Assembly (NCBI GenBank): GCA_910584605.1
Contig: CAJUAW010000039.1
Location: 1 to 21,374 of the forward strand
Reading direction: 5' to 3'
DNA: 21,374 nt
Origin: an uncultured Oscillospiraceae bacterium
Lineage (GTDB): Bacteria; Bacillota_A; Clostridia; Oscillospirales; Oscillospiraceae
The notes under the pieces were generated by a model. It had not been told where the DNA came from. It searched no databases and saw nothing but the letters and a program-made list of their open reading frames with translations. Of the stretch, positions 13,923 through 21,274 are shown piece after piece. The position numbers were made by a program, and so were the translations under genes. How positions within the stretch are numbered: the first letter of the stretch is position 1; every line of letters starts with the position of its first letter.

Positions 13923-14762
13923 GTGGTGAAAACAATCCGAACTGTACCGGTTATTTGGGTTGGTAACATGTTTCTGGCTTTCAGTATCGCTGCATTTCTG
14001 GAGCCAACGGGCATCATCAGCGGCGGCACCGCCGGAATTGGGCTTTTCATGCAGGCCTATTTCCACCTGCCAATCTCTGCCACCCTTGCCGCTGTGAATG
14101 TGATCTGTTTTTTGCTGGGGCTGTTTGTGCTTGGATGGCAGTTCGCCGCTACCACACTGCTCTCAACCGTCATCTCACCGTTTATCCTGCGCTTTTTTGA
14201 GGGGATTCCTGCCTTGTCCACACTGACGGACGATTTGCTCCTCAGTGCTGTTATGGCTGGCGTACTAGCTGGTGTTGGCGTTGGCCTGGTTATGCGAGCA
14301 GGAGCATCCACTGGCGGCATGGACATTCCGCCGCTTGTCCTGCGTAAAATAACAGGCATTCCTGTAGGAACGGTCATGCTTACTTTAAATGGAGTGACGT
14401 TGCTGCTTCAAATTCCTCATTCCAATCCTGAACAAATACTATATGGTATCATTACAGCCTTTCTCACATCTGCATCTCTGGATCAAATATTGATGATCGG
14501 CTCAAAACAATCCCAGCTGCTAATTATCAGTCCTCACTACAATATCATTCGAGAAGCACTTTTGCACAGTGATGTAGGTCTCACGTTGTTTCCGATTGAA
14601 ACAGGTCTGAATGGTGATGTCTCGAAAGCGATTCTCTGTGCGGTTCCCACACGAAAGCTGATGAGAATCAAAGAAATTGTGGTCCAGATCGATACAACCA
14701 GTTTTATATTGGTGACCTCCACAGCGGAAATCTCCGGTCGAGGCTTTACACTGCCCCGCTAA
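13923..14762 (+). CDS. YitT-family membrane protein (YitT + DUF2179)
   Basis: A 279-residue protein starting at GTG 13923 (a second in-frame GTG follows at 13926), 7 bases after the CoA-transferase stop. Residues about 8-180 hold five to six hydrophobic helices with FLEPTGIISGGTAGIGLF (25-42) and GLVMRAGASTGGMDIPPLVL, the signature of the YitT/YvjA/YpjC family. Residues about 195-279 are the cytosolic DUF2179 domain (QLLIISPHYNIIREAL, RKLMRIKEIV). The family is a set of conserved membrane proteins without an assigned substrate. Its position at the end of the ior operon suggests a link to the acid product or its precursor. Base composition becomes more AT-rich from about 14380, unlike the preceding genes. 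Confidence 0.85.
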   Translation: MVKTIRTVPVIWVGNMFLAFSIAAFLEPTGIISGGTAGIGLFMQAYFHLPISATLAAVNVICFLLGLFVLGWQFAATTLLSTVISPFILRFFEGIPALSTLTDDLLLSAVMAGVLAGVGVGLVMRAGASTGGMDIPPLVLRKITGIPVGTVMLTLNGVTLLLQIPHSNPEQILYGIITAFLTSASLDQILMIGSKQSQLLIISPHYNIIREALLHSDVGLTLFPIETGLNGDVSKAILCAVPTRKLMRIKEIVVQIDTTSFILVTSTAEISGRGFTLPR

Positions 14763-14780
14763 AGCAAATATCGTTGCTAA

Positions 14781-14816
14781 GCGGCTTGCGGAAATATCCG
14801 TGGGCCGCCTGGCTTT
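14781..14816 (+). terminator. probable terminator after the YitT gene
   Basis: GCGGC (14781-14785) pairs with GCCGC (14804-14808), and CGGA pairs with TCCG inside around an AATA loop. The stem is followed by CTGGCTTTT. A second possible hairpin, GGCTTTTCC with GGAAAGCC (14811-14838), shares the 3' side. The U-tract is short, so termination may be partial. Confidence 0.45.
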
Positions 14817-14842
14817 TCCGGATGCAGAACAGGAAAGCCGCC

Positions 14843-14871
14843 TTGCATAAGAGCACCCTTCATGGTATACT
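14843..14871 (+). promoter_or_regulatory. gntR promoter
   Basis: TTGCAT (14843-14848), 17-base spacer, TATACT (14866-14871), with TGG before the -10 as an extended -10. The predicted start near 14878 leaves a very short leader before ATG 14895. Confidence 0.6.
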
Positions 14872-14894
14872 GTATCAAAAAATGGGGGTTCATT

Positions 14895-15473
14895 ATGGAT
14901 GTGAAAGAGAGTTTGACCGAAAAAATATATACCGATCTGCGGCGAAAAATCCTGGATGGCGAGATCACACCCCGGGAATTTATTAGCGAGGGCCGCATTG
15001 CGGAGGAATATTCCGTCAGCAAGGCTCCAGCGAAGCAGGCGCTGCATATCCTGGCAAATCAGGGATATCTGACCAGTTTTCCCCGAAAGGGATATATGGT
15101 AACCACCTTCTCTGTAGAGGAGATAAACAAAATTCAGGACATCCGCCGCTGCCTGGAGAGCCTCTGTGTCAAGCTGGCTATCCAAAACGCCTCCGATGAG
15201 GAGATTCTGTCCCTGCGGGTTTATGACGGTATGGACAGCGAAAATCTGGACCCCCGGAATACGATCAACACCAAATTCCACCTGAGGTTGGCCGAGATCA
15301 GCGGCAACGAGTTTCTCCCTGAAACGCTCCAGCCGCTGCTGCTCAAAGCTACTATGAGCAACATAAGAGGGAAACCGGACACACAGCACTTTGAGCGGAT
15401 TGTTCAGGCGATGCTTCGGAGAGACTCCGAACAGGCGGTTCGGTTGTTGTGTGAGGACATTCGGTACCTGTAA
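14895..15473 (+). CDS. GntR-family (FadR-type, FCD) transcriptional regulator
   Basis: Start chosen at ATG 14895 (192 residues), which has GGGGG 5 bases upstream; the in-frame ATG at 14862 overlaps the promoter. Residues 1-70 are the GntR winged helix (SLTEKIYTDLRRKILDGEI, SEGRIAEEYSVSKAPAKQAL, GYLTSFPRKGYMV). The usual R of the PVREAL helix is a lysine here. Residues 80-190 are an alpha-helical FCD effector domain with the FHLRLAEISGN block. One of the normal metal-binding histidines near the C-terminus is replaced by D (LCEDIRYL), and the domain is short, so ligand binding may differ from typical metal-dependent FCD proteins. It sits directly upstream of the APC-permease operon and is most likely its repressor, acting as sensor of a pathway amino acid or acid. 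Confidence 0.86.
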   Translation: MDVKESLTEKIYTDLRRKILDGEITPREFISEGRIAEEYSVSKAPAKQALHILANQGYLTSFPRKGYMVTTFSVEEINKIQDIRRCLESLCVKLAIQNASDEEILSLRVYDGMDSENLDPRNTINTKFHLRLAEISGNEFLPETLQPLLLKATMSNIRGKPDTQHFERIVQAMLRRDSEQAVRLLCEDIRYL

Positions 15474-15486
15474 ATAAGTCAAGGAA

Positions 15487-15514
15487 GCAGACGCAAATGC
15501 GTCTGCTCTTTTAT
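15487..15514 (+). terminator. rho-independent terminator after gntR
   Basis: GCAGACGCA (15487-15495) and its exact complement (15498-15506) around an AA loop, followed by TCTTTTAT. It isolates gntR from the permease operon, whose promoter begins 12 bases later. Confidence 0.8.
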
Positions 15515-15525
15515 ACGATAAAGTA

Positions 15526-15554
15526 TTGACACGGCTCCCATCTGGTGATATCAT
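15526..15554 (+). promoter_or_regulatory. promoter of the permease-peptidase operon
   Basis: TTGACA (15526-15531), a 17-base spacer, TATCAT (15549-15554) and an upstream TGA (15546-15548) as extended -10. Predicted start near 15561. A strong promoter such as this is normally controlled by repression. Confidence 0.7.
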
Positions 15555-15559
15555 CTAAA

Positions 15560-15588
15560 TATATTCAGTAAATGTATCTCTGGATATA
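15560..15588. promoter_or_regulatory. inverted repeat at the operon start site; candidate GntR operator
   Basis: TATATTCAG (15560-15568) and CTGGATATA (15580-15588) are complementary at 8 of 9 positions, 11 bases apart. The site begins at the predicted start point, where a bound repressor would block transcription. A similar TGGTATA-TATCAAAA string occurs at 14863-14880 over the gntR -10. Assignment to the GntR protein is inference. Confidence 0.45.
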
Positions 15589-15611
15589 ATCAAAACAGGG
15601 AGGGACTGTAA

Positions 15612-16988
15612 ATGGAAACTCAAGCAAAGAAAAAAATCGGTCTTATAGGCGCGATCCTGATGGGGATAGGGTGCATCGTCGGTTCCGGCATCTTCGGGAC
15701 ACTGCCTGCGGTGGCCAACAGCTACGGCGCTGGGGTTGTGTGGGCCCTGCTGGGTGCGGCGGTTCTGGTAATCATCAATTCCATAACCGGCATATTTTCC
15801 AGCAGTGCACTGCCCAGCACAGCTGCCAACTTCCTGTGGTCGGAAAAGCTGCTCCACCCCTATGTGGGTGTATTTGTAGCAATCTCCACGCTGCTGCTGC
15901 CTACTATGGTATCCCTGTTCGGTGTGCTGTTTGCGGACTATTTCATCCAGCTCTTTCCTGGGCTGAACATCAGTCCGGCGGCAGCCTCTGTAGGACTGCT
16001 GGTGGTCTTTACCGCTGTGGCCTGGTTTGGCAATAAAGCCTCGGTTTCCTCCAGTAATCTGATGGTCATCCTGCTGATCGCGGCCATTTTCCTCTACATT
16101 GTTCTGGGTCTGCCTAACATCGACCCCGCGAATGTGACCTTTGGCGACATTCTCAATCCAGGTGTGTCCCTCAGTTCTTTGGCCGCCGCTATCGGAGTGC
16201 TCAAAAGTTCTCTGTCCGGCGCCTCCAGTGTGTATCAGTTGGCGGACGACATTGACAAGCCGGAGCGCAACGTCCCCATTGCCCTGGCGGTTTGTCCTCT
16301 GCTGGTGGCTCTGATTTACATCCTGATGGCAGTTGTTACCATCGGCGTAGTCCCAGCAGCTGAAGTAACCACATTGGCCGAGGTGGCCAGCCACTTTATG
16401 AGTCCCGGTTTGTACATATTCTTCATTGTAGGCGGACCAATCTGCGGAATCATTACCTCTCTCGTGCCTGTGGCGCTGGCCTGTGTGGCCATGGTCGAGT
16501 ACTCCGCGCGGGCCAGGATTTTCCCCGCCTTTCTCGCGAAACGCAACCGGCATGGCACCGCCTACTGGAGTCTAGCGCTGGTCATGGTCATCGCGGTCGC
16601 CGTTTGTTCCACCGGAGCCGCCTTCGGTGTTGTCATGACCATTTTTTCTGTGGTCAATACCCTGAGCTGCCTGCCTCTGGCCATCGTTCCCATCTATGCT
16701 TATAAAAAATACCCCAACTGCTGTAAGAACTGTGCGGTGAAGATTGGCCCCAAGCTGATGGCAGTCATCTCGATTGCCATGCTGGTCATCAATGTCTACC
16801 TTTGTGTAGAAATGATGCTTACCCTGGATTGGATCTCAATCGGCGGTATCCTGGCTGTGTATGCACTTGGTATTGTCTACATGGTCTTCCGGATCCAGTA
16901 TCTCAAAGGAAAGGGCATTGACCTGATTGCCGAACTGAAAGAACCCTTCGCGCCCTGGGAAGAGAAAGAGCGGTCTTATAAAGCATAA
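15612..16988 (+). CDS. APC-superfamily amino acid permease
   Basis: A 458-residue integral membrane protein with about 12 predicted helices. The first helix has the APC signature GLIGAILMGIGCIVGSGIF (9-27), with the unwound G-S-G-I-F substrate loop, and helix 6 includes LSGASSVYQLADDIDKPERN, the conserved loop of amino acid antiporters and polyamine or dipeptide carriers. The APC family imports amino acids or exchanges them for a product. GGGAGGG lies 9 bases upstream of the ATG. It heads the operon and is followed 17 bases later by the PLP enzyme. The substrate is unknown; the peptidases behind it suggest a modified amino acid or a small peptide. The short cytosolic CCKNC near 365 is unusual. 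Confidence 0.88.
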   Translation: METQAKKKIGLIGAILMGIGCIVGSGIFGTLPAVANSYGAGVVWALLGAAVLVIINSITGIFSSSALPSTAANFLWSEKLLHPYVGVFVAISTLLLPTMVSLFGVLFADYFIQLFPGLNISPAAASVGLLVVFTAVAWFGNKASVSSSNLMVILLIAAIFLYIVLGLPNIDPANVTFGDILNPGVSLSSLAAAIGVLKSSLSGASSVYQLADDIDKPERNVPIALAVCPLLVALIYILMAVVTIGVVPAAEVTTLAEVASHFMSPGLYIFFIVGGPICGIITSLVPVALACVAMVEYSARARIFPAFLAKRNRHGTAYWSLALVMVIAVAVCSTGAAFGVVMTIFSVVNTLSCLPLAIVPIYAYKKYPNCCKNCAVKIGPKLMAVISIAMLVINVYLCVEMMLTLDWISIGGILAVYALGIVYMVFRIQYLKGKGIDLIAELKEPFAPWEEKERSYKA

Positions 16989-17005
16989 GTTTTAGGAGTG
17001 ACAAC

Positions 17006-18199
17006 ATGATTGAGTTCAGCGACAGTATACTGGGATTTCGGCCGCACGTCCCCGCCACACAGAAGTCCGCCTACCTTCTGACGGCAAGCACGGGGCTTGT
17101 ACCGGACTTCATCTACGATGGTATTCGCCGCTATATGGACGCCCGCTACTTCAACGGAGGCAACTCTGTCTGGGAGTTCCCGGACGGCACGGTGGGTACG
17201 CTGGAAATGCTGGAACGGTCCAAGGCGGCGCTGGGGGCCATGCTGGGCTGTAACGGAACTGATATCGCTTTTGGACAGAGTGCCACCCAGATGTTCACGA
17301 TGGTAACGGAGGGGATCGAATACGCCCCTGGCGCAAATGTCGTCACCATTGGGGAGGGCTGGATTGGCAACCGCTTCGCCTGGCAGAAGCGGGAGGCCGA
17401 GGGTCTGGAGGTCCGCTACACCCCTCAGCGCAACGGGCATATCAGCGCCGATGATCTGATGGAATTGTGCGACGCCCATACAGCTGCGGTAACGGTGAAC
17501 CTGGTGGAGAGTTCCACGGGTTACAGAGCCGATGTGGAGCGGCTGGGGACATTCTGCCGGGAACGAGACATTCTCCTCTTTGTGGACGCTGTCCAGGCGG
17601 CGGGGGCACTGCGGGTGGACGTCAGCAAAGCGAACATCGACTTTCTGGTGGGCAACGACTACAAGTGGATGATGAATTTTTGCGGCACCGGTTACGCCTG
17701 CATAGGGGACCGGGTCAAGCCCCTGATCCGCCGCTGGGGAGCTGGGTGGATGTCTGATACGGATCGGTTCAACACACAGAAGGCCCGTCTGGAACTGAGG
17801 GAGGACGCTGGGCGGTTTGAAATCGGATATCCCCACGCCGACGGCATCTACGGTCTCGGCCTGGCCGCGGCGCAGTACCTCAGGCTGGGGGCAGAAAATA
17901 TTGAGAATTATGTTCTCTCCCTGGCGGAGACGTGCCGTGAGCGGGCGGAGCAGATCGATGGTGTGCGCTGTGCTTATGACACGCCTGCTCAGCAGTGCAG
18001 TCAAATCGTTCCCCTCATGATCGACGGCAAAATCCAGATGACGGACGAGGATTTTAAGCGCGCCGGCGTGTGTGTGCCCTCCCTGGCCTCCTCAGATACA
18101 CAAGGCAGGCGAAACATGCGCCTGAGTTTCCACTACTACAATACCCAGGAGGATATTGAACGGTTTTTCGACGTTATTGAGACGGCGAAACAGAGATAA
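17006..18199 (+). CDS. class V (fold type I) PLP-dependent aminotransferase/lyase-family enzyme
   Basis: A 397-residue protein. It has the class V layout: TASTGLVP (26-33), IAFGQSATQMF (87-97), WIGNRFAW, ESSTG (168-172), corresponding to the NNETG loop of cysteine desulfurases, VDAVQAAG with D194 and Q197 for the PLP ring, and NDYKWM with K220 as the probable Schiff-base lysine. The C-terminal domain has RRNMRLSFHYYNT. The family includes cysteine desulfurases, selenocysteine and cysteine lyases, isopenicillin-N epimerase, kynureninase-like enzymes and alanine-glyoxylate aminotransferases. There is no obvious persulfide cysteine in a mobile loop, so sulfur mobilisation is less likely. With RidA in the operon, an elimination that leaves an enamine/imine, or a true transamination, is favoured. 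Spacing to the next gene is 10 bases. Confidence 0.85.
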   Translation: MIEFSDSILGFRPHVPATQKSAYLLTASTGLVPDFIYDGIRRYMDARYFNGGNSVWEFPDGTVGTLEMLERSKAALGAMLGCNGTDIAFGQSATQMFTMVTEGIEYAPGANVVTIGEGWIGNRFAWQKREAEGLEVRYTPQRNGHISADDLMELCDAHTAAVTVNLVESSTGYRADVERLGTFCRERDILLFVDAVQAAGALRVDVSKANIDFLVGNDYKWMMNFCGTGYACIGDRVKPLIRRWGAGWMSDTDRFNTQKARLELREDAGRFEIGYPHADGIYGLGLAAAQYLRLGAENIENYVLSLAETCRERAEQIDGVRCAYDTPAQQCSQIVPLMIDGKIQMTDEDFKRAGVCVPSLASSDTQGRRNMRLSFHYYNTQEDIERFFDVIETAKQR

Positions 18200-18209
18200 G
18201 GAGGCAAAC

Positions 18210-19625
18210 ATGGAAAATTTTCGCATTTTTCGGTGGGAAACAGAAAAATGCCGGCCCGGCGCCGGACTGAACTACAAAATCAGGCTCAGCGACTATGTTC
18301 TGAACGGGGAAAACGGAAAGCCAGAGGCCAGCATCTTCAGCTTTTCCTATCTGAAGATGCCGGAGGACGCCGGCCGGCCGGTGGTCTTTGCCTATAACGG
18401 CGGACCGGGTTCAAACAGCGGATGGCTGCACATGGGCCTGCTGGGTCCCAAACAGGTGAAGATTCCCGGATACCCCGAGGTGGACCGTCCGGCCCGGTTT
18501 GAGTTGACCGATAACCGGGAGTTCCTGCTGGACACATGCGACCTGGTCCTGATCGACCCCACCGGTACTGGCTGGGCCCGCCTGCTGGAGGAGAAGACCG
18601 GGGCGGAGTACTACTCCACCGCCGGAGACGCCAGAGCCGTTTCCCGATTCATCACAGATTGGTTGGAAGAAAATGGCCGTACTGGAGTCCCGGTGTACCT
18701 CATTGGAGAGAGTTATGGCACCCTCCGAAACCTGGCTGTAGCCGACGTCCTGCCTGAGTGTGTGAACCTGCGGGGCATTGTCCACATTGGGACGTCTTTC
18801 AACGTAGGGGCGCGGGGCGCCATGTATGTGGAGCCAAATGTCCGCCGCCTGGGGGCCAACGCCTGTACCTGCTGGTATCACCATCACCGGGAGGAGTGTA
18901 CCCGGGAGGAGTTTGCCGCTCAGGCTATGGAGTTCGCCTACGGCGACTATGCTCACGCCCTGCTGATGGGAAACCGTCTGCCGAAGGAGGAGCGAAAGAG
19001 CGTACTGGAGCGATTGGCCTACTACACCGGCCTGACCCCGGATTTTTTGGACAAGCACGATCTGCGCTTTGGAGAGGTGGACTTCCTGCTGAACGTGGTG
19101 CCCGGCGAGGTGGTAAGCATGTATGATTCCCGCCTCACCCACCATTTGAAGCAAGAAGAGGTCTATCAGACGAACGCTGTGGGCAGCGTGGATATTGAGG
19201 AGGCGGACCCGAACCAGGATGCTTTCACCAGCTGCATCGGCACAGCCTACGACGACGCACTCCGTGCGTACATTGCCTCTGAACTGAGCGCCCCGGAAGG
19301 CCGGGCTTGGAGCGACGACATGATGAAGATTGCCCACCGCTGGAACTACCGCAGCTTTGAAAAGGATACTCTGGCTCTGCCCGCAGAACTAATGCAGAGG
19401 CGGAACGAACTGCGGATGCTGTTCGTCAACGGCTGCTACGATTTGATGTCCACGTTCGACTTTATGACATGGTATCTCTCTCAATATGACCTGGACCCCA
19501 AGCGGGTGGACCAGCTGGTACTCCCATCAGGTCATGCTTCCTATGTAGACGAAGGGCTGGCCGATGAACTGAACCGGAACATTCGGGCATTTGTGAGAGA
19601 AAGGAGCGGAGCACTATGTATTTGA
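18210..19625 (+). CDS. S10-family serine carboxypeptidase, no signal peptide
   Basis: Start chosen at ATG 18210 (471 residues) after AAGGAGG; an in-frame ATG at 18156 lies inside the upstream gene and lacks a ribosome site. The alpha/beta-hydrolase fold shows the oxyanion strand FAYNGGPGSNSGW (60-72), the nucleophile elbow GESYGT (S168), VNGCYDL (D411) and LPSGHASYVDEG (H442), the S10 triad in order. S10 enzymes remove C-terminal residues from peptides. No signal peptide or membrane helix is present, so it should act in the cytoplasm, on small peptides or modified amino acids brought in by the permease. The last 10 bases overlap the amidohydrolase start, so translation is coupled. Confidence 0.88.
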   Translation: MENFRIFRWETEKCRPGAGLNYKIRLSDYVLNGENGKPEASIFSFSYLKMPEDAGRPVVFAYNGGPGSNSGWLHMGLLGPKQVKIPGYPEVDRPARFELTDNREFLLDTCDLVLIDPTGTGWARLLEEKTGAEYYSTAGDARAVSRFITDWLEENGRTGVPVYLIGESYGTLRNLAVADVLPECVNLRGIVHIGTSFNVGARGAMYVEPNVRRLGANACTCWYHHHREECTREEFAAQAMEFAYGDYAHALLMGNRLPKEERKSVLERLAYYTGLTPDFLDKHDLRFGEVDFLLNVVPGEVVSMYDSRLTHHLKQEEVYQTNAVGSVDIEEADPNQDAFTSCIGTAYDDALRAYIASELSAPEGRAWSDDMMKIAHRWNYRSFEKDTLALPAELMQRRNELRMLFVNGCYDLMSTFDFMTWYLSQYDLDPKRVDQLVLPSGHASYVDEGLADELNRNIRAFVRERSGALCI

Positions 19626-20791
19626 ACAACTGCCATCTGATTGGAGCGCTGTCCGGCGGAGTGGACTGTCAAAGCGGGTATGTGGAGATTCGGGACGGAC
19701 GAATCTCCTCGGTGGGGGAACAACTGCCGGAAGGAGCCGCTGAGGTCTATGACTGCGGCGGTGGGACACTGCTCCCGGGGCTCATCGATCTGCACACCCA
19801 CATCACCCTGTTGAGTAATGTGGGCATCAGCTGCTCCGGCGACCCCATGCAGGTGTTGGTGGATGCCTCCGCCCAGGCGAAACGCTACCTGCGCCACGGC
19901 TTCACCACCATCCGGGACTGCGGCAGCATCGGTCGGGCCGCGAATTATGTGAAAAAGCTTATCGCCGGAGGTGTCTTTGACGGCCCGGATCTCATCACCT
20001 GCGGCAGTACACTGATGCCCAGTGTTCAGAACAGCCTGAGCGGCCTGGCAGCCATGAACCATTTCTGTGACGGCGTTGAGGAGTTCCGCAAGGGCACCCG
20101 GGAGGAGATCGCCAACGGGGCAGAGTTTATCAAAATCTACGCCTCTGGCTCCGCGCTCCTGCCCACAGGGGTACCGCTGCACCCCATCATGACCTTTGAA
20201 GAGATCAAGACCGCTGTGGACACCGCCCGGGCTAACGGTCTTTCTGTCGCCGCCCACTGCCACGCCGACAGTGCAATCAGCGACTGCATCCGGGCTGGAG
20301 TTCACACCATTGAGCACGCCACCTATCTGAGTGAGCGCACCACTGATCTGCTGATGGAAGCGGAGGACACCTATCTGGTGCCCACCTTCGCGGCCATGTA
20401 CGTCAGCCAGACCGATCCTAAGGAGCGGGAGTTCTGGCTGGCCCGGCTTAATCCTATGCTGGAGAGCTGTGCTGCCGCCATTGAACGGGCCTACCGGTCT
20501 GGCGCGGTATTGGGTTTTGGAACGGACTCCGCCCCTATGTCCCCGCAGTATGAGAAGGGTGTGGAGTTCCAGTTCCGCAAGGAGTACTGCCATATGGAAA
20601 ATTTGGATATTCTGCTCCAGGCCACAAAGTACAGCGCGCAGATCGCTGGCATATCCCATCGGGTCGGAGAGATTAAAAATGGCCTGGCTGCCGACCTGGT
20701 CTTGGTGAATGGCGATCCTGCTGCCGATATTTCCGTCATGTATTCTGAACCGGAGAAGGTCTGGAAAAACGGAACGCTTGTGATAGAATAA
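19616..20791 (+). CDS. metal-dependent amidohydrolase (imidazolonepropionase/prolidase-like branch)
   Basis: A 391-residue amidohydrolase-superfamily enzyme with the full binuclear centre: DLHTH (H60, H62), a lysine in KIYASG (K173) as probable carbamylated bridging ligand, HCHA (H214), EHATY (H234), and GTDS (D304). The flanking small beta domain comes from both ends (start MYLNNCHLIG, end VWKNGTLVIE). Sequence blocks such as GFTTIRDCGS and GAEFIKIYASG place it with the imidazolonepropionase-like and Xaa-Pro or Xaa-Arg dipeptidase group, not with urease or dihydroorotase. It likely cleaves an amide in a dipeptide or N-acylated amino acid. The start overlaps the S10 stop by 10 bases, and AAGGAG lies upstream. 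RidA follows 12 bases later. Confidence 0.87.
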   Translation: MYLNNCHLIGALSGGVDCQSGYVEIRDGRISSVGEQLPEGAAEVYDCGGGTLLPGLIDLHTHITLLSNVGISCSGDPMQVLVDASAQAKRYLRHGFTTIRDCGSIGRAANYVKKLIAGGVFDGPDLITCGSTLMPSVQNSLSGLAAMNHFCDGVEEFRKGTREEIANGAEFIKIYASGSALLPTGVPLHPIMTFEEIKTAVDTARANGLSVAAHCHADSAISDCIRAGVHTIEHATYLSERTTDLLMEAEDTYLVPTFAAMYVSQTDPKEREFWLARLNPMLESCAAAIERAYRSGAVLGFGTDSAPMSPQYEKGVEFQFRKEYCHMENLDILLQATKYSAQIAGISHRVGEIKNGLAADLVLVNGDPAADISVMYSEPEKVWKNGTLVIE

Positions 20792-20803
20792 AAAGGAGGA
20801 TGT

Positions 20804-21274
20804 ATGATGTCTGGTTTTGATGCAAGAATCAAGGAGCTGAACCTCACTCTGCCTGCAGCTCCCAGCCCTATGGCCAACTATGTCACGGCCCGGCGGGTGG
20901 GGAATTTGCTCTTTTTTTCCGGAGCGGGTCCGTTCCAGGATGGGAAGCCTGTGGTGTTTGGAAAGGTGGGGGCAGAGCTGACCCAGGAGCAAGCCTATGA
21001 CGCCGCCCGTCTGACCGGGCTGAACCTGATCGCCCAGCTGAAACAGGAACTGGGGAGCCTGGACCAGGTGAAGCAGTTCGTAAAGGTGCAGGCCTTTGTG
21101 GCCTCTGCGCCGGATTTCATGGCCCAGCCGGCTGTGATGAACGGGGTATCGGATCTCTTTGTGGAGGTGTTTGGAGAGGCGGGAAAACACTCCCGCACCG
21201 CCGTAGCGGTGCCGCAGCTGCCCTTCAACATCCCCATTGAGGTGGAACTGATCGTCGAGGCAGAGGAAGGATGA
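20804..21274 (+). CDS. RidA/YjgF-family protein (long subgroup)
   Basis: A 156-residue member of the RidA family, longer than canonical RidA (about 128), with an N-terminal extension. Motifs: ANYVTARRVGNLLFFSGAGPF (24-44), GKVGAELTQEQAYDAARLT, VKVQAFVASAPDF, and HSRTAVAVPQLPFNIPIEVE, whose arginine is the one that in RidA holds the carboxylate of the enamine/imine. RidA speeds hydrolysis of reactive 2-aminoacrylate-type intermediates made by PLP enzymes. Some longer relatives are inactive on this substrate, so the exact role may differ. It ends the operon and follows the amidohydrolase by 12 bases with AAGGAGG before ATG-ATG. It supports the idea that the PLP enzyme in this operon releases an imine. 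Confidence 0.88.
   Translation: MMSGFDARIKELNLTLPAAPSPMANYVTARRVGNLLFFSGAGPFQDGKPVVFGKVGAELTQEQAYDAARLTGLNLIAQLKQELGSLDQVKQFVKVQAFVASAPDFMAQPAVMNGVSDLFVEVFGEAGKHSRTAVAVPQLPFNIPIEVELIVEAEEG

Noticed and set aside
12677..14050. Long minus-strand open frame (457 codons) opposite the CoA-transferase gene
   Set aside because: The sense strand encodes a complete CoA-transferase; the antisense product has no recognisable fold and is a codon-bias artefact.
14520..15554. 344-codon minus-strand frame over the YitT end and gntR
   Set aside because: Antisense to two supported genes, their promoters and a terminator; composition unlike a protein family.
19541..21190. 549-codon minus-strand open frame opposite the amidohydrolase and ridA
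   Set aside because: Spans two well-supported sense genes and their junction, with His/Gln/Leu-rich composition and no start signals.
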